Notes: generated by a model not told the origin, from the sequence alone. A stretch of DNA of 64,000 nt from Mycobacterium marseillense (GCF_010731675.1 NZ_AP022584.1:2542001-2606000); one strand, 5' to 3'. Positions 8,196-17,958 are shown, counted from the stretch's first letter. A program made the numbers and translations.

Positions 8196-9209
8196 GTGAC
8201 CAACCAGCAGGACCCGTATTGGCAGAACCCGCTGAGTTACGACCCGCTCGGCCGGGTCCCGCCGTCGGACCCCCCGTTCGAGCAACCGCCTGCGCCACCG
8301 CCCGCGTTCCCGCCGCCGCCCGCTCCCCCGCCGTACCGCCCGGCCGTCAACACCCTGGCGACGCTGTCGTTGGTTTTCGCGTTCGTCTTCGCGCCCGCGG
8401 GAGCGGTTCTGGGGCACCTCGGGCTGGCGCGGATCCGGCGCACCGGCGAACTCGGCCGTGACCGCGCCCTGGTCGGTGTGACGCTGTCGTACGTGTTCAT
8501 CCTGTTGGCGGTCGTCGCGCTGGCCGGATGGACGACGCTGGGCGGCTCCACGTCGTCACACCGGGCGGCGCGCGACGCCACTACGTCCAGCGGACCCCCG
8601 CCGCCCACCGTCCCGCCGGACACCATCACCACGCTGCTACCCGGCTTGGACGCGCTGCGCAACATCACCGCCGATGCCAACCTCGAGGTCGGGCCGACGT
8701 GGAACAGCCCCGGGCGCTCGGCGCAGGACGGCAGCATCGACCGCCCGGAATGCTGGGGAAGTATCGCCGCCGGGAGCCCGGACGCCTACACCCCCGGCTC
8801 GTTTACCGGTTATCACGCCGGCGAATTCACCGACACGCGCAGCATGCTCAAGTCCATTCAGGTCATCCAGGGCGTGGCGGCGTTCCGCGATCCCGCCGGC
8901 GCGCGGACACAACTGGACACGCTGCTGTCCGGATGGCGCGAATGCGGCGGCTCGACCGTCACCGTGACGGCATCGGGTGGGCAGCCGATCGCGATGGCGG
9001 TGAGCGCTCCCGCCGACGCGGGCAACGGCATCACCACACTGGACTTGACGCCCAAGGGAATACAGGTGCGCTCGGCGCGTGCGGTCGCGGCCAAGGCCAA
9101 CGTCGTCCTCGACTTGAACGTGTCCGCCAGCGGCAGCACGGACAGCGAGCGGCCCCGGGTGGCCGCGGTCACCATCGCCAACTACATCCTCGGCAAGATC
9201 CCCGGCTGA
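8196..9209 (+). CDS. Membrane-anchored sensor-domain protein (DUF4190 + PknH-type extracellular domain)
   Basis: A 337-residue protein. A cytoplasmic Pro-rich N-terminus (about 1-50) is followed by two hydrophobic helices (about 52-75 and 93-113, DUF4190-like). A Ser/Thr/Pro linker leads to an extracellular domain (about 145-335) resembling the PknH C-terminal sensor domain. Two cysteines (in RPECWG and WRECGG) match the disulfide-forming pattern of that fold. It has no kinase domain. GTG at 8196 has AAGGAGG upstream. It is probably a cell-surface lipoprotein-like or ligand-binding sensor; the ligand is unknown. Confidence 0.75.
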   Translation: MTNQQDPYWQNPLSYDPLGRVPPSDPPFEQPPAPPPAFPPPPAPPPYRPAVNTLATLSLVFAFVFAPAGAVLGHLGLARIRRTGELGRDRALVGVTLSYVFILLAVVALAGWTTLGGSTSSHRAARDATTSSGPPPPTVPPDTITTLLPGLDALRNITADANLEVGPTWNSPGRSAQDGSIDRPECWGSIAAGSPDAYTPGSFTGYHAGEFTDTRSMLKSIQVIQGVAAFRDPAGARTQLDTLLSGWRECGGSTVTVTASGGQPIAMAVSAPADAGNGITTLDLTPKGIQVRSARAVAAKANVVLDLNVSASGSTDSERPRVAAVTIANYILGKIPG

Positions 9210-9251
9210 GCGACCCGCTGCGCCCGGCCCCGCCGCACTTACGATCGCCAC

Positions 9252-9257
9252 TAGGCT
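9252..9257 (+). promoter_or_regulatory. Candidate -10 (TANNNT) for a leaderless transcript
   Basis: TAGGCT lies six bases before the ATG at 9264 and there is no Shine-Dalgarno sequence. This is the mycobacterial leaderless spacing. Confidence 0.45.
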
Positions 9258-9263
9258 GAGCGG

Positions 9264-10235
9264 ATGAAATATGTCGACGTCGACGGGGTCGGACGGGTCA
9301 GCCGGATCGGCTTGGGCACGTGGCAGTTCGGTTCGCGCGAATGGGGTTACGGGGACAGCTACGCCGCCGGCGCCGCGGGCGACATCGTGCGGCGCGCCCG
9401 CGCCCTGGGCGTGACGCTGTTCGACACCGCCGAGGTCTACGGGCTGGGCAAGAGCGAGCGGATCCTGGGCGAGGCCCTCGGCGACGAACGCGCCGAGGTG
9501 GCGGTGGCGAGCAAGATCATGCCGGTCGCGCCCTTCCCCGCCGTGGTCAAGCAGCGCGCGCGGGCCAGCGCCCGGCGGCTGGGGCTGGACCGCATCCCGC
9601 TGTACCAGATCCACCAGCCCAACCCGGTGGTGCCGGACTCGGTGATCATGCCCGGGATGCGGGACCTGCTGGACAGCGGCGCGATCGGCGCGGCGGGCGT
9701 CTCGAACTATTCGCTGCAGCGGTGGCAGAAGGCCGACGCCGCGCTGGGCCGCCCGGTGATCAGCAACCAGGTGCATTTCTCGCTCGCCTATCCCAAAGCG
9801 CTCAAGAACCTCGTGCCGTTCGCCGAACGGGAGAACCGCATCGTGATCGCGTACAGCCCGCTGGAGCAGGGGCTGCTGGGCGGCAAGTACGGCGTCGACA
9901 ACCGCCCCGGCGGCGTTCGCGCGGTGAACGCGTTGTTCGGCACCGAGAACCTGCGCCGCGTCGAGCCGCTGTTGCAGTTGTTGCGTGACGTCGCAACGCA
10001 AGTCGGAGCCAAGCCGGCGCAGGTGGCGCTGGCCTGGCTGATCAGCTACCCGGGCGTGGTGGCCATTCCCGGGGCATCCAGCGTGGAGCAGCTCGAGTTC
10101 AACGTGGCGGCCGCCGACATCGAGCTGCCCACCGAATCTCGCGACGCGCTCACCGAGGCGGCGCTGGCGTTCCGGCCCACGTCGGCGGCGCGGTTCCTCA
10201 CCGATCTGGCGCGCGAGAAGTTCGCCCGCCGATAG
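9264..10235 (+). CDS. Aldo/keto reductase
   Basis: A 323-residue TIM-barrel aldo/keto reductase, presumably NADPH-dependent. The catalytic tetrad is visible: Asp and Tyr in DTAEVYG (about 51-57), Lys in VASKI (about 82) and His in YQIHQP (about 115). The C-terminal cofactor site includes IPGASS. The substrate is not predictable. It is convergent with the SDR gene behind it, with only four bases between the stops. Confidence 0.82.
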   Translation: MKYVDVDGVGRVSRIGLGTWQFGSREWGYGDSYAAGAAGDIVRRARALGVTLFDTAEVYGLGKSERILGEALGDERAEVAVASKIMPVAPFPAVVKQRARASARRLGLDRIPLYQIHQPNPVVPDSVIMPGMRDLLDSGAIGAAGVSNYSLQRWQKADAALGRPVISNQVHFSLAYPKALKNLVPFAERENRIVIAYSPLEQGLLGGKYGVDNRPGGVRAVNALFGTENLRRVEPLLQLLRDVATQVGAKPAQVALAWLISYPGVVAIPGASSVEQLEFNVAAADIELPTESRDALTEAALAFRPTSAARFLTDLAREKFARR

Positions 10236-10239
10236 CTGA

Positions 10240-11019
10240 TCAGGACTGGTTGGCCTCCGCGAACGCGGCCGGGCTTGCCGGGGCGCCGCGCGCAACCACG
10301 AGCGGCATCGAGGTCGAGGCGTTGGTGCGCAGGATGGTGTGCACGACGTCGATCAGGTCGTCGACCGGCATCAACTTGCCGGGCATGCACCCACGCGATG
10401 ACCACAGCGGGACCGCCTTCATGGCGAGGTCCATGTCCCAGTCGGCGTTCATTCCCGTCGCCGCGTCGCCCTCGCCGCCCGCGCACTCCCCGACGATGAG
10501 GTTGGTGAAGCCGACGTCGGAGTGTTCGGCCCGCCACGCTTCCACCAGCCGTTCCAGGGCCGCCTTGCTGACGCCGTACGCGCCCAGACCCGGCCACGGC
10601 GGTCCGAAGGTGCCGGCGTCGGAGGACAGGTACACCGCCTTGCCGGCCGACGCGGTCAGGTGCGGCATCGCCGCGGCCGTCACCAGGGACGCGCCGATGA
10701 CGTTGGTGTCGAAGATGCGCCGCCAGGTGTCGGCGTCGGTGTCGACCATGCGGACCAGCGGCCCGACGGCGGGGGTGTAGACGAGGTTGTCGATCCCCCC
10801 GAGGGCATCGGCGGCCGCACCGATCGCCGACCGGCAGGACGCCTCATCGGTGACGTCGCATTCGACGGCGATCGCGTTCGGGCCGGCGTCCTTGGCCGCG
10901 GCCTCGATGCGCTGCAGGCGTCGGGCAAGCAGCGCGACCTGATCGCCGCGCTGCGCGAGACCGACCCCGATGCAACGCCCCAGCCCGCTCGAGGCGCCGA
11001 CCACCACTGTCCTTGACAT
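10240..11019 (-). CDS. Short-chain dehydrogenase/reductase
   Basis: A 259-residue classical SDR. The cofactor motif GASSGLG (8-14), DVT around residue 55, a serine pair in LSSDAG, and the catalytic YGVSK (around 148-152) are present. In place of the usual NNAG there is VYTPAVG, which is atypical. GAGAGGG precedes the ATG. The substrate is unknown. Confidence 0.78.
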   Translation of the reverse strand: MSRTVVVGASSGLGRCIGVGLAQRGDQVALLARRLQRIEAAAKDAGPNAIAVECDVTDEASCRSAIGAAADALGGIDNLVYTPAVGPLVRMVDTDADTWRRIFDTNVIGASLVTAAAMPHLTASAGKAVYLSSDAGTFGPPWPGLGAYGVSKAALERLVEAWRAEHSDVGFTNLIVGECAGGEGDAATGMNADWDMDLAMKAVPLWSSRGCMPGKLMPVDDLIDVVHTILRTNASTSMPLVVARGAPASPAAFAEANQS

Positions 11020-11156
11020 ATTCGCCCTCTCTTGTAACGCGAGACGCTGTCGCGAAAAACCTACCGGATGCGACGCGTCCGGTGGCGATCACTGGCTACT
11101 TAAGTCGCCACGACAGCGTTTCGGTCGGCCGATACCTGGCCTGCGAGGGCGGTCCG

Positions 11157-13307
11157 CTAGTCCGAGGGCAGTGCCCGCAGGACCACGGCGGTATGGGCCT
11201 CCACGTTGAGCGTGCCCGCGCCGGGCACCTCCTCGGCGGGCGTGGTCTCCTCGGGCCCGGTGTACACCACGACCTGCCAGGCGGCACCGAATTCCTTTGG
11301 CGGAAGGGTGAATTCGATCGGTTCGTAGTGGGCGTTGAAGCACAGCAGGAACGAATCGTCCAGCACCCGTTGACCGCGCTCGTCGCGGCCGGGGATGCCG
11401 TGGCCGTTGAGGAACACCGCGACGGACTTGGCGAAGCTCGCGCCCCAGTCCTCGTCGGTCATCTCCGCGCCCTCCGGGGTGAACCAGGAGATGTCCGGCA
11501 GGCCGTCCTGGCCGCGCCGGCCCACCGGCTTGCCGGAGAAGAACCGGCGCCTGCGGAACACCGGATGCTCGGCGCGCAGCGCCGACACCGTGCGGGTGAA
11601 CTCCAGCAGGCCCGCGTCGGCGGCGCCCCAGTCGATCCAGGTGAGCTCGTTGTCCTGGCAGTAGCCGTTGTTGTTGCCGTTTTGGGTGCGTCCGAGTTCG
11701 TCGCCGTGGCAGATCATCGGCACGCCCTGGGACAACAGCAGGGTGGTCAGGAAGTTGCGCTGCTGGCGGGCGCGCAGCGCCTTGACGCCCTCGTCGTCGG
11801 TGGGTCCCTCGGCGCCGCAGTTCCAGGACCGGTTGTGGCTTTCGCCGTCGTTGTTGTCCTCGCCGTTGGCCTCGTTGTGCTTCTCGTTGTAGGACACCAG
11901 GTCGCGCAGCGTGAACCCGTCGTGGGCGATGACGAAGTTGATCGAGGCCACCGGGCGGCGCGCGGTGTGCTCATAGAGGTCGGCCGAGCCGGACAGCCGG
12001 TAGGCGAATTCGTCGAGGGTGGCGGGCTCGCCGCGCCAGAAGTCGCGCACGGTGTCGCGGTACTTGCCGTTCCATTCCGTCCACTGCGGCGGGAAGTTGC
12101 CGACCTGGTAGCCGCCCGGGCCGACGTCCCACGGTTCGGCGATAAGCTTGACCTGACTGACGGTCGGATCCTGTTGCACGAGTTCGAAAAACGTCGACAG
12201 CCGGTCGACGTCGTAGAACTCGCGGGCCAGCGTCGAGGCCAGGTCGAAACGGAAGCCGTCGACGTGCATCTCGGTCACCCAGTAACGCAGGGAATCCATG
12301 ATGAGCTGCAGCGCGTGCGGGTGCCCGACGTTGAGGCTGTTCCCCGTGCCCGTGTAGTCCATGTAGTACTGCTTGTCGTCGTCGACCAGCCGGTAGTAGG
12401 CGGCGTTGTCGATGCCGCGCATCGACAACGTGGGGCCGAGGTGGTTGCCCTCGGCCGTGTGGTTGTAGACCACGTCGAGGATGACCTCGATGCCGGCCTC
12501 GTGCAGCGACCGCACCATGGCCTTGAATTCCTGGACCTGGCCGCCGGGCGTGGTGGCGCTGGAGTACTTGAAGTCGGGCGCAAAGAATCCGATTGTGTTG
12601 TAACCCCAGTAGTTGGACAGGCCCTTGTCGACCAGGGTGGAGTCGTTGGCGAAGTGGTGCACCGGCATCAGTTCGATGGCCGTGATGCCCAGACTCTTGA
12701 GGTGCTCGATGATCACCGGGTGTGCCACCGCGGCGTAGGTGCCGCGCAGCTGCTCGGGAACGTCCGGGTGGGTCTGGGTCAGGCCCTTGACGTGCGCCTC
12801 GTAGATGACGGTGTCGGCGTAGTGGCGGTCCGGCGGGCGGTCGTTGCCCCAGTCGAAGTAGGGGCTGATCACGACCGACTTGGGCATGCTCTGCGCCGAG
12901 TCGTCGTCGTTGCGGCTGTCGGGGTCGCCGAAGTTGTAGCTGAACAACGATTGGTTCCACTCGAACGAGCCGTCGATGGCTTTGGAGTACGGGTCCACCA
13001 GCAGCTTGTTCGGGTTGCATCGGTGCCCGGCCTGCGGGTCGTACGGGCCGTGCACGCGGTAGCCGTAGCGCTGCCCCGGTTCGATGTTGGGGATGTAGGC
13101 GTGCCAGATGAAGCCGTCGACCTCGGGCAAGGGGATGCGGCTCTCGGTGCCCTCGGCGTCGAACAGGCACAGCTCCACCCGCTCGGCCACCTCGCTGAAC
13201 AAGGCGAAGTTGGTGCCCGCGCCGTCATACGTCGCACCCAGCGGGTAGGCCCTGCCCGGCCACACCTCACCGGTGGGCGTGGGGGCGGCGACCTCTGTGG
13301 GAGTCAT
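11157..13307 (-). CDS. glgX: Glycogen debranching enzyme GlgX
   Basis: A 716-residue GH13 isoamylase-type debranching enzyme (GlgX/TreX), which cleaves alpha-1,6 branches of glycogen or maltodextrin. An N-terminal CBM48-like domain (about 15-120) precedes the barrel. The catalytic residues lie in VDGFRFDLA (nucleophile, about residue 355), LIAEPWD (acid/base, about 389) and IAHDGFT (about 460). Length is normal for the family. No trehalose genes (treY/treZ) lie next to it in the window, so it may act alone in glycogen turnover. Confidence 0.92.
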   Translation of the reverse strand: MTPTEVAAPTPTGEVWPGRAYPLGATYDGAGTNFALFSEVAERVELCLFDAEGTESRIPLPEVDGFIWHAYIPNIEPGQRYGYRVHGPYDPQAGHRCNPNKLLVDPYSKAIDGSFEWNQSLFSYNFGDPDSRNDDDSAQSMPKSVVISPYFDWGNDRPPDRHYADTVIYEAHVKGLTQTHPDVPEQLRGTYAAVAHPVIIEHLKSLGITAIELMPVHHFANDSTLVDKGLSNYWGYNTIGFFAPDFKYSSATTPGGQVQEFKAMVRSLHEAGIEVILDVVYNHTAEGNHLGPTLSMRGIDNAAYYRLVDDDKQYYMDYTGTGNSLNVGHPHALQLIMDSLRYWVTEMHVDGFRFDLASTLAREFYDVDRLSTFFELVQQDPTVSQVKLIAEPWDVGPGGYQVGNFPPQWTEWNGKYRDTVRDFWRGEPATLDEFAYRLSGSADLYEHTARRPVASINFVIAHDGFTLRDLVSYNEKHNEANGEDNNDGESHNRSWNCGAEGPTDDEGVKALRARQQRNFLTTLLLSQGVPMICHGDELGRTQNGNNNGYCQDNELTWIDWGAADAGLLEFTRTVSALRAEHPVFRRRRFFSGKPVGRRGQDGLPDISWFTPEGAEMTDEDWGASFAKSVAVFLNGHGIPGRDERGQRVLDDSFLLCFNAHYEPIEFTLPPKEFGAAWQVVVYTGPEETTPAEEVPGAGTLNVEAHTAVVLRALPSD

Positions 13308-13401
13308 GGGGCACTCAATACCCGGCCGACGCGGCGGTCAAACTCCCGGGCCGCCCGCGGCGCTGGGCGACACAAAGCGGAAAGCCTTGTGGCATAGGTG
13401 A

Positions 13402-14580
13402 TCACGGATTGAGGATAACCTTCACCGCCCCGTCCTGCTTCTTCTGGAAGATCTCGTAGGCGTGCGGGGCCTTGTCGAGGGGAAGGACGTGCGTGGCAAA
13501 GGTGTCGACGCCGAGCGGGTCGTCGTCGGTGAGCAGCGGCATGATGTCGTCGACCCAGCGTTTGACGTTGGCCTGCCCCATCCGCAGGGTCACCTGCTTG
13601 TCGAACAGGGTGAGCATCGGCAGCGGGTCCGCCATGCCGCCGTACACGCCGATCAGCGAGATCGTTCCCCCGCGCCGCACGATGTCGATGGCCGAGTACA
13701 GGGCGGACAGCCGGTCTACGCCGGCGGTTTGCATGAACCGCTTAGCCAGCGCGTCCGGCAAGAGCCCGGTGGCCTGCTGCGCCAGTTTGGCGGTCGGCGA
13801 GCCGTGCGCTTCCATGCCGACCGCTTCGATGACCGAGTCCGATCCACGCCCGTCGGTCAGGTCGCGGATCGCGTCACCGAGCGAGTCGACCCGGCTCACA
13901 TCGATGGTGTGGATACCGCGTTGCGCGGCGCGGCCCAGCCGTTCGGGCACCAGGTCGACGGCGATGACGCGGTAACCGAGGTGATCGGCGATGCGGGCGG
14001 CCATGTCCCCGATCGGGCCCAAACCGAGCACGGTGACCGTGCCACCGTCCGGGATGTCGGCGTAGGCGACCGCCTGCCACGCGGTGGGCAGCACGTCGGA
14101 CAGATAGACGAACCGCGAATCCGGCGGCCCCACAGGAACTTTGATGTGGGTGAACTGGGCCTGGGGGACGCGCAACAGCTCGGCTTGCCCGCCGGGGACT
14201 TGGCCGTAGAGCTCCGAATAGCCGAACAGCGCCGCCCCCATGCCTTGGTCGCGCACCTGGGTGGTCTCGCACTGGGTATAGAGCTGCTGGCCGCACATGT
14301 AGCAACTGCCACAAGAGATTTGGAACGGGATGACGACCCGGTCCCCCACCCGTAGGTCGCCCGTCTGCGTGCCGACCTCCCGCACGATGCCCATCGGCTC
14401 GTGGCCGAGGATGTCCCCCTGCTTCATGAAGGCCCCGAGGATCTCGTAGAGATGCAGATCGGACCCGCAGATGTTGGTGGAGGTGACTTCGATGATGGCA
14501 TCGGTGGGCTGTTCGATCGTGGGGTCGGGCACCGAATCCACCCGCACATCGCGCTTGCCGTGCCACGTGACAGCCTTCAT
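13402..14580 (-). CDS. Zinc-dependent alcohol dehydrogenase family protein
   Basis: A 392-residue medium-chain dehydrogenase of the FDH/threonine dehydrogenase-like branch. Catalytic zinc ligands are indicated by CGSDLH (38-43) and GHEP (about 59-62). The structural zinc cysteines are in SCGSCYMCGQQLYTQC (about 90-105), and the NAD site is VLGLGPIGDMAA (about 187). The overall layout resembles glutathione-independent formaldehyde or long-chain alcohol dehydrogenases. The substrate is uncertain. It is a single gene, convergent with nothing close. Confidence 0.83.
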   Translation of the reverse strand: MKAVTWHGKRDVRVDSVPDPTIEQPTDAIIEVTSTNICGSDLHLYEILGAFMKQGDILGHEPMGIVREVGTQTGDLRVGDRVVIPFQISCGSCYMCGQQLYTQCETTQVRDQGMGAALFGYSELYGQVPGGQAELLRVPQAQFTHIKVPVGPPDSRFVYLSDVLPTAWQAVAYADIPDGGTVTVLGLGPIGDMAARIADHLGYRVIAVDLVPERLGRAAQRGIHTIDVSRVDSLGDAIRDLTDGRGSDSVIEAVGMEAHGSPTAKLAQQATGLLPDALAKRFMQTAGVDRLSALYSAIDIVRRGGTISLIGVYGGMADPLPMLTLFDKQVTLRMGQANVKRWVDDIMPLLTDDDPLGVDTFATHVLPLDKAPHAYEIFQKKQDGAVKVILNP

Positions 14581-14644
14581 GGAAAGAGCGCATACCCGTC
14601 TGCCACCCGTCGAAACGGCGGCGCGGGGCCGCCGGCGGTTGCCG

Positions 14645-15352
14645 TCAGCGCCGGCTGTGCTGGAGCGGATGCTCGCTCTCGATGAGCGCCCGCGCGATTT
14701 CGATCAGCTTGATGTTGGATTGTTGCGAGACCCGGGTCAGCAATTGGAACGCCTCGACGGCGTCGATGCCGAAGCGCTCCATGATGACCCCCTTCGCCTG
14801 ACCGATGATGTCGCGCGAGGCCAAGGCGCTACGGAATTGGTCGTTCCGGCGCATCATCGACCAGGCCAAGGCGATGTGCGTGGCGAAGACCGTGCCGATC
14901 TCCACGGCTTCCTCGGTGAAGGCGTGCGGGTCCTCCGCGTAAAAGTTCAGCGCCGCCATGCTGGTGCCGTCGATGAACAACTCGAAGGACAGGATGGAGC
15001 GGATCGGGGTCTGCTCGAGCGCCAGGCGGCGATACCGCAGCCAGCGCTGTTCGGAGCTCAGGTCGGCGATGTGCATCATGTGGTGCTCCCAGGCCGCGGT
15101 GAGGCAAGGACCTTCGCCGGAGCTGTCCTGGATGGCATCCAGGACCATCGGGTAGCGATGCGTCGCGACGACCGAGCTGACCGACGCGCCCTTCTCGGCG
15201 AGGGTGATCCCCGCGTACTGCGAACCGCTCACGTGCTCGACCCCGCTGTCGAGCAATTCGTGCAGCCCGGCCGCGGTGCCGCTCTGTTCACGCTCCAGAT
15301 TGGCCACCAGCTCCACCAGTTGGTTGGCGATCGTGGCACTGCCGTCTGGCAT
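14645..15352 (-). CDS. GAF and ANTAR domain regulator
   Basis: A 235-residue cytoplasmic regulator. A GAF domain spans about residues 10-155. An ANTAR RNA-binding domain spans about 165-225 (ASRDIIGQAKGVIMERFGID and the AFQLLTRVSQQSN helix). ANTAR proteins bind twin hexanucleotide hairpins in mRNA leaders and prevent termination; in mycobacteria this type controls lipid and redox genes. The ATG at 15352 removes a low-complexity extension that upstream starts would add. Confidence 0.85.
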   Translation of the reverse strand: MPDGSATIANQLVELVANLEREQSGTAAGLHELLDSGVEHVSGSQYAGITLAEKGASVSSVVATHRYPMVLDAIQDSSGEGPCLTAAWEHHMMHIADLSSEQRWLRYRRLALEQTPIRSILSFELFIDGTSMAALNFYAEDPHAFTEEAVEIGTVFATHIALAWSMMRRNDQFRSALASRDIIGQAKGVIMERFGIDAVEAFQLLTRVSQQSNIKLIEIARALIESEHPLQHSRR

Positions 15353-15661
15353 GTCATCACCCCCGCAACCGTGGTGGCCCGCGGAGCCCTTCCCGATAGG
15401 CGTCGCGGTGGCATCGGCAAATCTGCGAATACCAATACTCACCAGAAGTCTATGGGCCATCCAACGAAGTGCAAGGCACGATAACGAAACCGGTCAACGA
15501 TGGCCTGGACGCGACATCAGGGCGAGAAGCCGCCCCGGGCCGCCTTTGCCGGGCCCCGCTTACCTGAAACCACGTGTCGGACAGCACTTTTCGTGGTCGA
15601 CCTCCTGCTCCCGGCGGCGCGGCGCCTTCCTCGCGTCCGAAGTCCGCCTACACTCGGGTCG
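15353..15661. other. Divergent intergenic region
   Basis: A 309-base region between the GAF-ANTAR gene and the NADH dehydrogenase-like gene. It holds no convincing gene. The only clear signal is the leaderless-type promoter at 15649-15654 for the rightward gene; the leftward promoter could not be recognised. Confidence 0.5.
15649..15654 (+). promoter_or_regulatory. Candidate -10 (TANNNT) for a leaderless transcript
   Basis: TACACT lies seven bases before the GTG at 15662, with no ribosome binding site. This decides the start of the NADH dehydrogenase-like gene. Confidence 0.55.
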
Positions 15662-16972
15662 GTGACCTCCATTGTGATCGTGGGAAGCGGATTCACCGGA
15701 TTCACCTGCGCCCGCCATCTGGCCCGAATTCTGCGCCGACGGAAGGCACCCGTCGACATCACGATGATCTCTCCGGTCGACTACATGCTCTACACACCGT
15801 TGCTGCCCGACGTGGCCGGCGGAGTGCTCGATGCCCGCTTTGTCGCTGTGCCCCTGGCTAATTCGTTGCGGGGCGTGCACGCGGTGCGCGGCCGCGTCGA
15901 CGGCGTCGACTTTCAGCAACAGACGCTGACGTATTGCGATCCCGAAGAACGCAGCCATTCGATGTCCTGGGACCGGCTGGTGCTCACACCGGGTTCGGTG
16001 ACGCGCCTGTTCGACGTCCCCGGGCTCGCGAAGCATGCGCGCGGGCTGAAGACCACCGCCGAGGCCCTCTACCTGCGCGACCACTTCGTCGAACAGCTGG
16101 AGCTGGCCAACATCGAAGACGACCCCCGCGTGGCCGCGGCCCGGCGCACCGTCGTGGTGGTCGGCGCCTCGTATTCGGGCACCGAACTGGTGGTGCAGCT
16201 GCGGGCCCTGGCCGACGCGGCGGCCAAACAGATGGACTTCAACCCCGCCGAAGTGCGCTTCCTGCTTCTCGACCTGGCCGAGCAGGTGATGCCCGAAGTG
16301 GGCAAGAAACTCGGCGAGGCGGCGATGAAGGTGTTGCGGCGCCGCGGTATCGACGTCCGACTCGGCATCACGCTCAAGGAAGCCCACGCGGATCACGTTG
16401 TCCTCAGCGATGATTCGCGCATCGACACCCGCACGATCGCCTGGGTGACGGGCGTGACCGGCGCGCCCCTGGTCGAACACCTGGGATTGCCGACCGAGAA
16501 AGGCCGGATCACGGTGCAACCCGATCTACAGGTGCCCGATCACCCCGACGTGTTCGCCGCCGGCGACGCGGCCGCAGTACCCGACCTAACCCAGCCCGGC
16601 AAGATCACGCCACCGACCGCCCAGCACGCCACCCGGCAGGGCAAAGCCCTGGCCCGCAACGTCGCCGCCAGCCTCGGCTACGGCAACCCCAAGCAATACA
16701 AGCACCGCAACCTGGGCTTGGTGGTCGATCTGGGACCGCGCTACGCGGTGGCCAACCCGCTCAACATCCACCTGTCCGGGCTGCCGGCCAAGCTGGTGAC
16801 CAGGTCTTACCACCTGTACGCGATTCCCCGCGGCGTCAACCGCTGGGCGGTCTCGCTGGCCTACCTGACCGACCTGCTGTTCACCCGCTCGGTCGTCTCG
16901 ATCGGGTTGTCGTCCGAGGCGGACGCCCAATTCACGGCCAGCGAGGGCATCCCGATGCCCAAGACGAGCTGA
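15662..16972 (+). CDS. Type II NADH dehydrogenase-like FAD oxidoreductase
   Basis: A 436-residue FAD/NAD(P)-dependent oxidoreductase of the NDH-2 family. The FAD dinucleotide motif is right at the N-terminus (IVIVGSGFTG), the NAD(H) site is VVVVGASYSGTE (about residues 160-171), and the second FAD motif is VFAAGDAAAVPD (about 297). The hydrophobic/basic C-terminus suits membrane association. NDH-2 enzymes pass electrons from NADH to menaquinone. This is a divergent paralogue, not the main Ndh. An upstream in-frame start at 15500 would precede the promoter-like element. Confidence 0.8.
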   Translation: MTSIVIVGSGFTGFTCARHLARILRRRKAPVDITMISPVDYMLYTPLLPDVAGGVLDARFVAVPLANSLRGVHAVRGRVDGVDFQQQTLTYCDPEERSHSMSWDRLVLTPGSVTRLFDVPGLAKHARGLKTTAEALYLRDHFVEQLELANIEDDPRVAAARRTVVVVGASYSGTELVVQLRALADAAAKQMDFNPAEVRFLLLDLAEQVMPEVGKKLGEAAMKVLRRRGIDVRLGITLKEAHADHVVLSDDSRIDTRTIAWVTGVTGAPLVEHLGLPTEKGRITVQPDLQVPDHPDVFAAGDAAAVPDLTQPGKITPPTAQHATRQGKALARNVAASLGYGNPKQYKHRNLGLVVDLGPRYAVANPLNIHLSGLPAKLVTRSYHLYAIPRGVNRWAVSLAYLTDLLFTRSVVSIGLSSEADAQFTASEGIPMPKTS

Positions 16973-16975
16973 TCC

Positions 16976-17512
16976 TCAGCCTTCGGCGGACTGCTGGGCC
17001 ATCGCGTAGGCGAGCTGAAGAAAATCCGCTCCGGCCAGCGCGCTGAAGACCCCCGCGATCAGCCGGGTGAATCGAGGCACGAACACCAGGCCGATGGCAA
17101 AGCCGGTGGCGACCCACATGTCCAGGCAGAACGGGCAGGTCAACAACTCCCCCAGGCTGTGCCGGAGTTGACTGTGCTCGCGGACCTCTTCCTGGACCTC
17201 GGCCGGGCCGCCGGTGCCCGCGTAGTGCGTGAACGGGGCGCGCAGGGGGCTGGTCACCGCGTCTTTGGTCAGGGTTCGCGAGAGCTTGTGGGTGCCCAGG
17301 GTGAGGATGATCAGATCCTGGATCCGCCAGCGCGACGGCAGGGTGCGGCCGCTGACCACGGCGGCCACCACCGCGACCGTCACGACGAGGCCGTAGACCA
17401 GCAACACCGCCAGGTAGCCCCCCAGCGGCCGGGGATTGTCGCCGCGGTAGGCGTCGGCCTCCTGGCGTGCGCCGTCCACCACCTGGGCACCGGTTTCCGT
17501 CAACTCACCCAT
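16976..17512 (-). CDS. DUF1360 membrane protein
   Basis: A 178-residue protein of the DUF1360 family. One hydrophobic helix is at about residues 30-55. A CPFCLDMW motif and a C-terminal hydrophobic region (about 130-165) follow the conserved LIILTLGTHKLSRTLTKDAVTSP segment. The function is unknown; the family is common near spore-coat or membrane genes in Firmicutes and scattered in actinobacteria. It converges on the NADH dehydrogenase-like gene with three bases between stops. Confidence 0.75.
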   Translation of the reverse strand: MGELTETGAQVVDGARQEADAYRGDNPRPLGGYLAVLLVYGLVVTVAVVAAVVSGRTLPSRWRIQDLIILTLGTHKLSRTLTKDAVTSPLRAPFTHYAGTGGPAEVQEEVREHSQLRHSLGELLTCPFCLDMWVATGFAIGLVFVPRFTRLIAGVFSALAGADFLQLAYAMAQQSAEG

Positions 17513-17571
17513 CGTTTCTCCTTGAACGCATAACCGGTCGGGTACCCGGCGCAGGTCGACGCAATCGGCGG

Positions 17572-17958
17572 TCAGCTCACGGGCGCGTGCCCGTCGCCGT
17601 CGCGGGGCTCGGCGGGCTTCGTTGCCTTCGCCGCTTCTCGCAGCGTGCGGTTGGTGGACCGCAGGTCGGTGTTGGCGGCCGACAGCGTCTCGTTGTCGTC
17701 CTCGAGATCGAGGATGCGCCCGATGCCGGCCAAGTTGACGCCGGCCTCCACCAGCCCGCTGATGCGCCGTAGCCGCGCCAGGTCGTCGGCGCTGTAACGG
17801 CGCGTTCCCCCTTGACTTCTGGCGGGCGTGAGCAGGCCATAGCGTTCGTAGAGCCGCAATGACTGCACCGGAATCCCCGACAGTTCGGCGGCCACCGAGA
17901 TGCCGTACACGCCGTGGCCGGACGCCGGGGTTCCGGCGTCGCCGCGGTCCTGAACCAT
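17572..17958 (-). CDS. MerR-family regulator (HspR-like)
   Basis: A 128-residue MerR-type DNA-binding protein. The winged helix-turn-helix (about 18-85) contains YGISVAAELSG, SLRLYERYGLLTPARS and GGTRRYS, close in pattern to mycobacterial HspR. A leucine/asparagine-rich coiled coil follows (about 88-112). It has no effector-binding cysteines. It is divergent from hsp18 across 142 bases, which suggests it controls that gene and itself. Confidence 0.8.
   Translation of the reverse strand: MVQDRGDAGTPASGHGVYGISVAAELSGIPVQSLRLYERYGLLTPARSQGGTRRYSADDLARLRRISGLVEAGVNLAGIGRILDLEDDNETLSAANTDLRSTNRTLREAAKATKPAEPRDGDGHAPVS

Noticed and set aside
11013..13397. 794-codon open frame on the plus strand
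   Set aside because: It lies entirely antisense to glgX, whose protein has all catalytic motifs; the antisense frame is Val/Gly/Arg-rich low-complexity sequence typical of shadows in GC-rich DNA.
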